Assembly: GCA_002335945.1 (NCBI GenBank)
Contig: DDDD01000057.1
Location: forward strand, 58,104 to 91,733
Origin: Porticoccaceae bacterium UBA1989
Lineage (GTDB): Bacteria > Pseudomonadota > Gammaproteobacteria > Pseudomonadales > Porticoccaceae
Reading direction: 5' to 3'
Length of the DNA stretch: 33,630 nucleotides
Below are positions 23,200-30,892 of this stretch, piece by piece. How positions within the stretch are numbered: the stretch's first letter is position 1; each line of letters opens with the position of its first letter. A program made the position numbers and the translations under genes. The notes under the pieces are model-generated. The model ran no database searches and was not told the origin of the DNA. It saw only the letters and a program-made list of their open reading frames with translations.

Positions 23200-26198
23200 G
23201 CCTTAATCGCTTGCAGACTCATACTGGAACCACCCTTGATTTTACGTTTAACGGTAAAGCGTATCAGGGCATTGCCGGCGACACGCTGGCCTCGGCACTA
23301 TTGGCCAATGGTGTCAATGTGGTGGGTCGGAGTTTTAAGTTTGCTCGCCCCCGCGGCATCTTTGGCCATGGCGCCGAAGAACCCAATGGCATTATTCAAC
23401 TTGGCTCTGGGGCCGGTACTGTGCCTAATCTTAAAGCCACTCAGGTAGAGCTCTATCAGGACCTTGAAGCGTCTAGCGTGAATGGCTGGCCCAGTGTCAA
23501 TTATGATGTCATGGGCATTATAGGGGCCTTCGGTCGCCTGATGCCCCCCGGGTTTTATTACAAAACCTTTATGTATCCAAAAAAGCTGTGGATGACCTAT
23601 GAGCGCTTTATCCGCAAGGCCGCAGGCTTGGGTGCAACGCCAGTCGAGGCCGATCCAGACAGCTATGACAAACTCAACCAGCACTGTGATGTGTTAGTGG
23701 TAGGGGCAGGTCCAGCGGGCCTAGTCGCTGCCCGTGAAGCCGCCCGCACTGGAGCTAGGGTTATTGTTGCCGATGAACAATCGGAGTTTGGCGGTAGTTT
23801 GTTGGCGTCAAAACAGGCAATTGATGGCCTTCAGGCGACGAACTGGGTGGCCAGTCTGGTGGCTGAGCTTAGGGCCTGTAACAATGTTCAGCTGCTGCCG
23901 AGAAGCACAGTGTTTGGTTATTACGATCATAACTTCCTAACGATCTTAGAGCGCCGTACAGACCATTTAGGGCTTACTGCGGCTCAAGGGGTGCGTCAGC
24001 GTATGCATCGAGTGAGGGCAGCTCAGGTAGTGCTTGCAACCGGTGCTTTCGAACGACCGCTAGTATTTGCCCACAATGATATTCCCGGAGTGATGCTGGC
24101 GTCTTCTGTGTCCACCTATGTTAATCGCTATGGCGTGGCCCCTGGCAATAAGCTCGTTGTCTTCACCACTAACGACAATGCTTATCAGACTGCTCTAGAT
24201 TGGCACGAGACAGGTCGCGATGTGGTTGCGGTGATAGATACTCGCAGTAACCCCAGCGGCGATATTGTGGCTGCCGTTAAAGCCAAAGGTATCAGCGTTA
24301 TTGCAGGGCATGGCCTTATTGAAGCTCAGGGCAACCAGCGGGTTAAGCGCGCCTTAATCGCACCCATCAATGCATTGGGAACCGAGGTAACTGGCCCAGT
24401 GCGACGCTTAGACTGTGACCTGATTGCCTGTTCAGGGGGTTGGAGCCCAGCGATTCACCTGAGCTCCCACACAGGTGCCAAACCGGTGTGGGATGAAAGC
24501 ATTGTTGGCTTTAGACCTGGCGAATCGAAACAGCAGGAGCGATCTGCGGGTGCCTGCAGAGGTACTTTCGATCTTATAGGATGCCTAGCGGAAGGCGCCA
24601 CTGCGGGTGCCGAGGCGGCCAAGATGTCTGGTTATGGTGAGGGAATCCCACAGTTTCCCTGTTCTGCCGTTGAAGAGTTTGTAGAGCAGCCCCAACAGGC
24701 ATTATTTTTGGTGCCCCACATCAAAAGTATCAGCCGTGCACCAAGCCAGTTTGTTGATTTTCAATTGGATGTGAGCGCCAGCGGTATTGAGCTGGCCGTT
24801 CGCGAAGGCTTTGAATCAGTGGAGCACGTTAAGCGCTATACCGCGCTGGGTTTCGGTACGGATCAGGGCAAGCTGGGTAATATTAATGGCATGGCCATCT
24901 TAGCCAATGCCCTGGATCAGACGATTGCCGAGACCGGTACCACGATCTTCCGTCCCTCCTATACGCCGACTACCTTTGGCGCAATTGCTGGCCGAGATGT
25001 TACCAATCTCTTTGACCCTGAGCGCTACACCGCTATGCATCGCTGGCATGTGGAGCAGGGTGCCGAATTTGAAGATGTGGGCCAGTGGAAACGTCCATGG
25101 TACTTCCCACAAAACAACGAGACTATGCAAGAGTCGGTTAATCGAGAAGGTCTGGCGGTGCGTAATACTGTGGGAATTTTAGATGCCAGTACATTAGGAA
25201 AAATTGATATTCAGGGTCCGGATGCTGCAGAATTTATTACCCGCATGTATACCAATTCATACCTAAAGCTAGCGCCAGGAAAATGTCGCTATGGGGTTAT
25301 GCTTAAAGAAGACGGCATGATTTTTGATGACGGCGTCTGCGCCTGTCTTGGCGAGAATCATTATCTTATGTTTACAACCACTGGCGGTGCCGCAGGTGTG
25401 TTGGCTTGGTTAGAGCTATGGCAGCAAACAGAATGGCCAGATCTTCAAGTGTATTTCACCTCCGTGACTGATCATTGGACCACAGCAACAGTTACCGGAC
25501 CCAATGCTCGTAAAGTCATTGCCAAAGTGTGTAGCGATATTGAACTGTCTAACGAGGCTTTTTCGTTTATGGATTGGCGAGATGGCACAGTGGCGGGTGT
25601 AAAGGCGAGAATATTCCGTATCAGCTTTACGGGTGAGCTGTCCTATGAAGTCAATGTGCCAGCCCATTATGGCCGGCATGTCTGGGAGGCGCTAATGGCC
25701 GCCGGTGAAGAATTTAATATCACGCCCTATGGCACAGAAACTATGCATGTGCTGCGCGCCGAGAAGGGCTTTATTATTGTCGGTCAGGATACCGACGGCT
25801 CAATGACTCCCGCGGATATGAATATGGATTGGGTGGTAGGTAAAAATAAAACCTTTAGCTTTGTAGGAAAGCGATCTCTGTACCGCAGTGATTCGGTGCG
25901 GGAAAATCGCAAGCAGCTAGTGGGTTTAAAAACCCTACAGGGCTCAGATGTTTTACCCGAAGGCGCACAGGTTGTATTTGATGCCAAGCAAAAAATACCT
26001 ATGTCGATGCAGGGTCATGTGACCTCGAGTTACTTTAGTGCCAGCCTTGGGCATTCAATCGCCTTGGCCGTGGTTAAGGGAGGGCATAGCAGGTTAGGGC
26101 TAATAGTCCATTGCCCATTAGCTGATGGGCGCATTATTGCGGCTGAAATTGTCAGTTCGGTTTTCTATGATCCCAAGGGAGAGCGCCATCATGTCTAA
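23196..26198 (+). CDS. soxA: sarcosine oxidase subunit alpha
   Basis: A 1000-residue subunit. Domain order: a ferredoxin-like Fer2_4 domain without cluster cysteines (about 1-100, LDFTFNGKAYQGIAGDTLASAL), a NAD-binding pyridine-nucleotide domain with VLVVGAGPAGLVAAREAARTG (about 167-187), a second Rossmann half, a SoxA central insert (about 480-590), and a C-terminal aminomethyltransferase (GCV_T) fold (about 610-995) that binds THF and forms methylene-THF. GRSFKFARPRGIFGHGAEEP is the conserved N-terminal block. Length is that of the family. The start overlaps soxD by 4 bases and the stop overlaps soxG by 8 bases. Confidence 0.96.
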   Translation: MSLNRLQTHTGTTLDFTFNGKAYQGIAGDTLASALLANGVNVVGRSFKFARPRGIFGHGAEEPNGIIQLGSGAGTVPNLKATQVELYQDLEASSVNGWPSVNYDVMGIIGAFGRLMPPGFYYKTFMYPKKLWMTYERFIRKAAGLGATPVEADPDSYDKLNQHCDVLVVGAGPAGLVAAREAARTGARVIVADEQSEFGGSLLASKQAIDGLQATNWVASLVAELRACNNVQLLPRSTVFGYYDHNFLTILERRTDHLGLTAAQGVRQRMHRVRAAQVVLATGAFERPLVFAHNDIPGVMLASSVSTYVNRYGVAPGNKLVVFTTNDNAYQTALDWHETGRDVVAVIDTRSNPSGDIVAAVKAKGISVIAGHGLIEAQGNQRVKRALIAPINALGTEVTGPVRRLDCDLIACSGGWSPAIHLSSHTGAKPVWDESIVGFRPGESKQQERSAGACRGTFDLIGCLAEGATAGAEAAKMSGYGEGIPQFPCSAVEEFVEQPQQALFLVPHIKSISRAPSQFVDFQLDVSASGIELAVREGFESVEHVKRYTALGFGTDQGKLGNINGMAILANALDQTIAETGTTIFRPSYTPTTFGAIAGRDVTNLFDPERYTAMHRWHVEQGAEFEDVGQWKRPWYFPQNNETMQESVNREGLAVRNTVGILDASTLGKIDIQGPDAAEFITRMYTNSYLKLAPGKCRYGVMLKEDGMIFDDGVCACLGENHYLMFTTTGGAAGVLAWLELWQQTEWPDLQVYFTSVTDHWTTATVTGPNARKVIAKVCSDIELSNEAFSFMDWRDGTVAGVKARIFRISFTGELSYEVNVPAHYGRHVWEALMAAGEEFNITPYGTETMHVLRAEKGFIIVGQDTDGSMTPADMNMDWVVGKNKTFSFVGKRSLYRSDSVRENRKQLVGLKTLQGSDVLPEGAQVVFDAKQKIPMSMQGHVTSSYFSASLGHSIALAVVKGGHSRLGLIVHCPLADGRIIAAEIVSSVFYDPKGERHHV

Positions 26199-26847
26199 GT
26201 CTATTAAACTGGAATCGCCGCTGCATTATTTTCACGCTGCTCTCAACAGAAAACCCGAACCTGTAAAAAGTCCGGCTGGGGCGCTATTTAATGACGAAGC
26301 TGAGTATGGCCTGGTGGTAAAAGAAGCGACGTTAAGCGCCCATTTAAATCTGCGCGGTGATGGCAGTAATGCCCATTTTTGTTCTGAGGTGACTGAAGCC
26401 TTGGGTCTGATGGTGCCGCTAACGCCTGGTACCTATCAGCGTAATGGTAATACCAGTATCTACTGGCTGGGTCCCAGTGAATGGTTACTTGTGGAGATTG
26501 GCGGTGATGCAGAAGAATTAGAAACAAGATTACGCAAAACCCTGACCGGCCATATATCTATTGTTGATATTAGTGGTGGGCAGACCTGTATTAATCTGCG
26601 GGGTCCCGGTGTAGCCACTGTGCTTAAAAAATCAAGCATCTATGATTTTGAAGCTTGGGATAATGCGACGTCAGCTTTAGGGCGGGCAGTGCAAACCAAT
26701 TTTGCCAAAGCCTCAGCAATTATTAGCAATAAATCAGATGGTTCTTACGACCTAGTCATTAGACGCAGTTTTGCCGACTATGTGGCCCAGTGGCTATTAG
26801 ATGCGGGTGAAGAGTTTGGCTGTCGAATAGAGGCAGAGAAGGAGTAG
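26191..26847 (+). CDS. soxG: sarcosine oxidase subunit gamma
   Basis: A 218-residue subunit with the GCV_T-like fold of SoxG. The start MSKSIKLESPLHYFH at 26191 matches the family and overlaps the end of soxA (ATGTCTAA); a longer frame from 26125 is ruled out by this fit and by GGAGAG (26178-26183) upstream. YWLGPSEWLLVE and HISIVDISGGQTCINLRGPG are conserved blocks. It completes the four-subunit complex. A 141-base gap follows, then a convergent lipoprotein gene. purU, often next in Pseudomonas, is missing; fhs elsewhere in the window may fill the formate step. Confidence 0.93.
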   Translation: MSKSIKLESPLHYFHAALNRKPEPVKSPAGALFNDEAEYGLVVKEATLSAHLNLRGDGSNAHFCSEVTEALGLMVPLTPGTYQRNGNTSIYWLGPSEWLLVEIGGDAEELETRLRKTLTGHISIVDISGGQTCINLRGPGVATVLKKSSIYDFEAWDNATSALGRAVQTNFAKASAIISNKSDGSYDLVIRRSFADYVAQWLLDAGEEFGCRIEAEKE

Positions 26848-26988
26848 TGGCAGGATTAGTAAGACCGGGGCAGGTTACTATAAAAAAAGATCCTAAGGCG
26901 ACTACAGCTGACAAAACAAGAGTCGCACGCCCTAGAACCAAACTACCACAGGTTATGGTTCGGTATTGCTAAATTCTTAACCTAGCGT

Positions 26989-27462
26989 CTATTGGCCCCC
27001 GCTTAGGGTGCTGCCATCAGACTGGTTTGAGGTCTGACATTTTGTGGCAGCTACTTCACAGGAGCGACAGTCACTGCTGCGTAGGTCACAGGTTTTTACG
27101 CAGCGATGGAATGTGGCAACGCATTGACTCGAGAAAGTATTGCTGTTGGATTCGTCCGAGCTATTGCAGGTGTTTGGTTGATTGGGGCTATAAATGGCTT
27201 CCCGAGCAATAAGATCACAGTAGCTTCCAACTAACAGCTGATGACGCTGCTGGGTAACCGAAGAGACACCAGATAATTCAATAGCGAGTAACTCCCGCTG
27301 GGTATATGCGGCACTGCGAATAAGGCTGTAGCGGTCGACTCTATAGCTTTTGCTTTCGTCCGGTGAGATATTGGTGCAGCCAGAGAGTCCGCTTAATAAT
27401 ACCGCCGCCAAAATAAATTTTATTAGTAAATAACGCCACTGAATAATTGTTATTATGTTCAC
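26989..27462 (-). CDS. cysteine-rich putative lipoprotein
   Basis: A 157-residue protein I do not recognise. A lipoprotein signal peptide is clear: a basic n-region, a hydrophobic core and the lipobox LSGC, with lipidated Cys29. The mature part has eight further cysteines (82, 99, 114, 121, 125, 132, 135, 142), an even number clustered near the C-terminus as C-x6-C-x3-C-x6-C-x2-C-x6-C, as expected for a disulfide-stabilised extracytoplasmic domain. The linker between Cys99 and Cys114 and the last 15 residues are Ser/Asn/Gly-rich and probably disordered. AAGGAG and AAGGTG lie upstream of the ATG. It is divergent from the first small HTH gene and convergent with soxG. Function unknown. Confidence 0.7.
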   Translation of the reverse strand: MNIITIIQWRYLLIKFILAAVLLSGLSGCTNISPDESKSYRVDRYSLIRSAAYTQRELLAIELSGVSSVTQQRHQLLVGSYCDLIAREAIYSPNQPNTCNSSDESNSNTFSSQCVATFHRCVKTCDLRSSDCRSCEVAATKCQTSNQSDGSTLSGGQ

Positions 27463-27492
27463 CTTGTACTCCTTGGTAGGATGTTATTTATG

Positions 27493-27507
27493 CGCCAAGC
27501 TAGGCGT
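27493..27507 (+). repeat. upstream element, copy 1 (CGCCAAGCTAGGCGT)
   Basis: This sequence recurs as CGCCAAGCCAGACGT at 28111-28125 (13 of 15 identical). The two copies lie 80 and 76 bases before the starts of the two paralogous HTH genes. Copy 1 is itself a short inverted repeat (CGCC-AAGCTA-GGCG). A regulatory site duplicated with the gene is the simplest reading. Confidence 0.45.
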
Positions 27508-27572
27508 TCCTGTTCGAAATGCAATATGCCAAGCTTGCCGCGTCGAGTCAACATGAAACATTCAATAATCTT

Positions 27573-27824
27573 ATGCAGCGCCCAAACAAAGATTCAATTT
27601 ATTACCATGAATTTGCAAATTTGCAAACAAATCTACGGAATAAAATTATGGTTCTGCGAAAAAGTAAAGGCCTTGTTCAAGAAGATATGGCGTCCTATGA
27701 ATTGTCTGTACGTCAGTATCAGCGCATGGAGCGGGATCCTTCAGCTATTTCCTCACTCTGGCAGTTATTTAAAATTGCCAAAGCTCACAGCATAGATATC
27801 AAAGAATTACTCGATATAGACTGA
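27573..27824 (+). CDS. small XRE-like HTH protein, paralogue 1
   Basis: An 83-residue protein with an XRE-like helix-turn-helix: LRNKIMVLRKSKGLVQEDMASYELSVRQYQRMERD (about 20-54), then ISSLWQLFKIAKAHSIDIKELLDID. It aligns without gaps to the gene at 28187 (61 of 83 residues identical). I chose the ATG at 27573, the point where similarity begins (MQRP), although no clear ribosome site precedes it; an upstream ATG at 27519 would add 18 unrelated residues. The protein is too short for a sensor domain. It is divergent from the lipoprotein gene. The targets are unknown; autorepression or control of the TonB receptor downstream are possible. Confidence 0.7.
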   Translation: MQRPNKDSIYYHEFANLQTNLRNKIMVLRKSKGLVQEDMASYELSVRQYQRMERDPSAISSLWQLFKIAKAHSIDIKELLDID

Positions 27825-27912
27825 TCTTAAAATTCGTTTATAAAATACTTAAAATATATATCTACTATCTCCCTTGACTGAATAATCGTAATAATTTTTA
27901 GACGCTTTTCTA

Positions 27913-27926
27913 TTGATCTAGATCAA
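27913..27926. promoter_or_regulatory. FNR/ANR-type binding site
   Basis: TTGATCTAGATCAA is an exact match to the FNR consensus TTGATNNNNATCAA and is fully palindromic. If it acts in a class II promoter, transcription would start near 27961 towards the HTH gene at 28187. It implies oxygen-responsive control. Binding is inferred from consensus only. Confidence 0.6.
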
Positions 27927-28022
27927 TACAGTGATTTCATGGACCGACTTATTTTTCGTCAAAATTATTTTCTTGTCGTTGATCAATTAGGCAGGTTGAT
28001 TAACCCTAAATAATATACTATT

Positions 28023-28050
28023 TTGACATAACATATATTTAGAATATACC
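28023..28050 (+). promoter_or_regulatory. predicted sigma70 promoter for HTH paralogue 2
   Basis: A consensus -35 TTGACA (28023-28028), a 16-base spacer and a -10 TATACC (28045-28050) predict a start near 28057, leaving a leader of about 130 bases before the ATG at 28187. Confidence 0.45.
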
Positions 28051-28110
28051 TTTTAAACAATGACGTTGTTACTTGAAGCTAGGTGTGTTTATGGTTTAAA
28101 TCATAGTTGC

Positions 28111-28125
28111 CGCCAAGCCAGACGT
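28111..28125 (+). repeat. upstream element, copy 2 (CGCCAAGCCAGACGT)
   Basis: Second copy of the element at 27493-27507. The 21 bases after each copy align without gaps and both end in AATATG, so the duplicated unit extends upstream of the coding part. Confidence 0.45.
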
Positions 28126-28186
28126 GTTGCATAAAAAGTGAATATGACAGTCTCCTTCCACAACTTTGACAGGGAAGTCATCTATC

Positions 28187-28438
28187 ATGCAACGGCCAGA
28201 TCCAGACTCAATTTATTACGACGAATTTATCGAACTGCAAAAGAAACTACGGGACAAGATCGTGAAGTTACGAAAAAGTCGCCAATTCGTGCAGGAAGAT
28301 ATGGCTAACTATGAACTGTCTGTTCGCCAGTATCAGCGAATGGAACAGGATCCAACCGCGATTAGTTCCCTGTGGCAGCTGTTCAAAATTGCTAAGGCGC
28401 ACAATCTCGACGTCAATCAGCTCCTTGAAATAGACTAA
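28187..28438 (+). CDS. small XRE-like HTH protein, paralogue 2
   Basis: An 83-residue HTH protein with the same layout and length as paralogue 1. The stretch YELSVRQYQRME in the predicted recognition region and the block AISSLWQLFKIAKAH are identical in both, so they probably recognise the same DNA. Differences concentrate at residues 5-37. I chose the ATG at 28187 with AGGGAAG (28171-28177) as ribosome site, rather than the ATG at 28166. It precedes the TonB receptor gene on the same strand, with a 146-base gap. High conservation between copies suggests both are functional. Confidence 0.75.
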   Translation: MQRPDPDSIYYDEFIELQKKLRDKIVKLRKSRQFVQEDMANYELSVRQYQRMEQDPTAISSLWQLFKIAKAHNLDVNQLLEID

Positions 28439-28506
28439 TTTTCCCGCACAGTTAGGTTCCAAAGGTAGTTCCGCGATAACGCCAGAGCCTTAGGTATACC
28501 TGCAAC

Positions 28507-28523
28507 TGCGACAATTTGTCACA
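28507..28523. promoter_or_regulatory. 17-bp near-palindrome before the TonB receptor gene
   Basis: TGCGACAATTTGTCACA is symmetric at 7 of 8 pairs around a central T. A perfect 10-bp palindrome, AGGTATACCT, lies just upstream at 28492-28501. It does not resemble a Fur box. It sits where an operator for the receptor promoter would be; TTGCTAGCAT (28543-28552) may supply the -10. Confidence 0.4.
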
Positions 28524-28584
28524 TTTCTTCGAATCCCATCTCTTGCTAGCATGCCGCCCTGTTAAATTGACTTGGATTTCCTCT

Positions 28585-30891
28585 GTGCACAGCCGCGTTT
28601 TTGTTCGTTTCCCCCATTGTTTTTTGATTACCCTGTCTGTCCTCAGCGCTAGCTTTGCGTCTGCTGTAGAAGAGATTACTGTGATTGCCGATCAGGTTTT
28701 TAAGGATACAACGCTCGTCAGCCCCAGCAGTACCATCTCTGCGGCCCAGCTTGAGTCGATTAGTCTGACGACGGTTGAAGACGCGCTAGCTCATGAACCT
28801 AGCCTGATTGTCCGCAAACGCTTTATTGGCGATCCCAATGGCGTTATTGGTATGCGTGGCTCCAATATGTTCCAGACCACTCGCTCTATGGTATTTGTTG
28901 ACGGTCTTCCTATTCACTATCACCTACAGACAAGGTTTCGCGGTGCGCCTCGCTGGTCTTTGGTGTCCCCCGGTGAGATAGATAATATTGAAGTGATCTA
29001 TGGTGCCTTTTCGGCTGAGTACAGCGGTAATGCGATGGGTGGTGTAGTCAATGTAATCACCAGAAGACCGAATGCAAAGCGCATTGCGTTTGAAGCGGGT
29101 TACTTTGCCCAGGAGTATCAGAAGCAAAACACTGACCAAACATTCGGCGGCTACAGAACCTACGCGTCTTATGAAAATAAGGTAGGCAATCTGGGTTTCT
29201 TCGGGTCCTATACCAAGATGGACAATGAGGGTCAGCCTCAGACCCAGCTATTTAGTCAAAGCGGATCTGGTGCCGCAAGCGCAGTGGCAAGTGCGGGATC
29301 TATTGAGGGTACGAATGAGTTCTCTGCAGCCGGTATCTACTTCGCAGACTCTGGGCCTGAAAGTTCGGAGACAAATCTCTACAAAGCCAAGCTGTTCTAT
29401 GATCTGGATCGCGTGCAATTGCGAGGCTCAATTGCCTATGAGGATCGAACAAGGGCTGAAGATCAGCAGAATAACTTCCTCCGCGATAGTAATGGCAACC
29501 CAATTTTTGACCGCAGAGTAGAGGTAGAGGGCGAGGTTTACGATACCTATGCCTTCGGCCGCAGTCGTTTGCAGCAGCGCAGCCAAGAGCGCAAGAGCCT
29601 ATTGTTGGGTGCAGGTATTAGTGCCGAACTCGGTAATGACTGGGTGACTGACGCTTTCCATAGTCAGTTTACTATTCTTGATGATGTGGAGGTTCGTTCA
29701 GGCAACCATCCGTTAGCTAATAGTTATATCGCTGATAATGAGGGCTATCGTGGGCGTATTACAGAGTACGACAATACCGGTTGGAAAATTTTAGATATTA
29801 AGTTGGCCACAGAGTCTTGGCTGAAGAATGATCGCCAAAGATTGTCGCTTGGTCTGCACTATGACGAGTACCAACTTAAATATATTGTTGATGACTACAA
29901 CAGTATTGCTGGCCTGCGGGACACAGATGAAACTGATGGCGATGCTGGGACTGGCCGTGCTGATAGCGGTGGCAAGGCCCGTACATCGGCGCTGTTTATG
30001 CAATATGGTTATGCTCTAGGCGACCAATGGGACCTGTCTCTAGGTCTGCGCTATGAAGACTGGCAGGCGCAAGAGGGCTTTATCGGAGCCACGCAAACCC
30101 TAAGGCGCTCAGAAACCGGCCTTTCACCTAAGCTCTCCTTAGCTTGGGAGCCGAATGATACTTATCAGATGCGCTACTCATTTGCCAAGGCCTTGCGCTT
30201 CCCTGTGATTGAAGAGCTGTATGTTAATGACAATCAAGGCGCCGGTGCGGCGGTGATATCTGACCCCAGCCTAAAGCCGGAGGATGGTATTTTTCATAAT
30301 CTTTCATTCGTGCAGACTATCGATACAGAAGCTGCCAATAAGGCGACAGTTCGGTTAAATGTTTTTTACGAAGTTATTGATGATGTAGTTTTTAATCAGC
30401 AGGCAACTAATGGCACTTCGACCTTCTTGCCTGTTGCTGAAGTGACCACTAGAGGTGCCGAACTTGTCTGGGAGCAACGAGAAATTTTCGCCAGCCAGAT
30501 AGATGTTCGATTTAACCTTACGCATACAGATACTGAGATCACTGACAATGTGTTTAACCCTAGCTTTGAGGGCAAACAGTTCCCGCGATCACCTGAATGG
30601 CGCAGTAACCTGATGCTCAGCTATAAACTATCAGAACAATGGAATATGGGTGCCAGTGTGCGTTACGCCAGCGATAGTTTTGGTGAGCTCGATAACAGCG
30701 ACACCGCTGATAATGTTTTCGGTGCTCAAGACAGTTTCTTGTTTGTAGGCACTAAGGTTAATTGGCAGTTGTCGAAGTCGCTTAAGTTAAGTGCAGGTAT
30801 CGACAACCTATTTAATGAAGAGGCCTATGTATTCCATCCTTGGCCTGGTCGCACCTACCACGTGCAAGCCAAGTATCAGATAGGGCAATAA
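28585..30891 (+). CDS. TonB-dependent outer-membrane receptor
   Basis: A 768-residue outer-membrane receptor. A signal peptide (Arg-containing n-region, core CFLITLSVLSASFASA) leads into EEITVIADQ, a TonB-box-like segment. The plug domain follows (GVIGMRGSNMFQTTRSMVFVDGLP, then IEVIYGAFSAEYSGNAMGGVVNVIT), then a 22-strand-type barrel with NLFNEEAYVFHPWPGRTYHVQAKYQ at the end. The start is uncertain: GTG at 28585 fits the signal peptide, while TTGs at 28567 and 28516 are in frame, and the last lies inside a palindrome. The ligand is probably a metal chelate or siderophore, because a PepSY membrane protein follows one base after the stop. No Fur box is seen. Confidence 0.87.
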   Translation: MHSRVFVRFPHCFLITLSVLSASFASAVEEITVIADQVFKDTTLVSPSSTISAAQLESISLTTVEDALAHEPSLIVRKRFIGDPNGVIGMRGSNMFQTTRSMVFVDGLPIHYHLQTRFRGAPRWSLVSPGEIDNIEVIYGAFSAEYSGNAMGGVVNVITRRPNAKRIAFEAGYFAQEYQKQNTDQTFGGYRTYASYENKVGNLGFFGSYTKMDNEGQPQTQLFSQSGSGAASAVASAGSIEGTNEFSAAGIYFADSGPESSETNLYKAKLFYDLDRVQLRGSIAYEDRTRAEDQQNNFLRDSNGNPIFDRRVEVEGEVYDTYAFGRSRLQQRSQERKSLLLGAGISAELGNDWVTDAFHSQFTILDDVEVRSGNHPLANSYIADNEGYRGRITEYDNTGWKILDIKLATESWLKNDRQRLSLGLHYDEYQLKYIVDDYNSIAGLRDTDETDGDAGTGRADSGGKARTSALFMQYGYALGDQWDLSLGLRYEDWQAQEGFIGATQTLRRSETGLSPKLSLAWEPNDTYQMRYSFAKALRFPVIEELYVNDNQGAGAAVISDPSLKPEDGIFHNLSFVQTIDTEAANKATVRLNVFYEVIDDVVFNQQATNGTSTFLPVAEVTTRGAELVWEQREIFASQIDVRFNLTHTDTEITDNVFNPSFEGKQFPRSPEWRSNLMLSYKLSEQWNMGASVRYASDSFGELDNSDTADNVFGAQDSFLFVGTKVNWQLSKSLKLSAGIDNLFNEEAYVFHPWPGRTYHVQAKYQIGQ

Positions 30892-30892
30892 G

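Larger units (their letters stand above)
27825..28186. promoter_or_regulatory. AT-rich 362-base intergenic regulatory region
   Basis: No credible gene is seen. It holds a perfect FNR-type box (27913-27926), a second short symmetry TTGATCAA (27982-27989), a -35/-10 pair (28023-28050), an AACAA-TGACG-TTGTT inverted repeat (28056-28070), a 16-bp near-palindrome TATGGTTTAAATCATA (28090-28105) and the duplicated element at 28111. The density of symmetric sites suggests complex control of the HTH gene at 28187 and perhaps of the receptor beyond it. Confidence 0.5.

Noticed and set aside
27481..27795. A 104-aa frame overlapping the first HTH gene
   Set aside because: It is out of frame with the HTH gene, which has a 73% identical paralogue 614 bases away, so the HTH frame is the real one.
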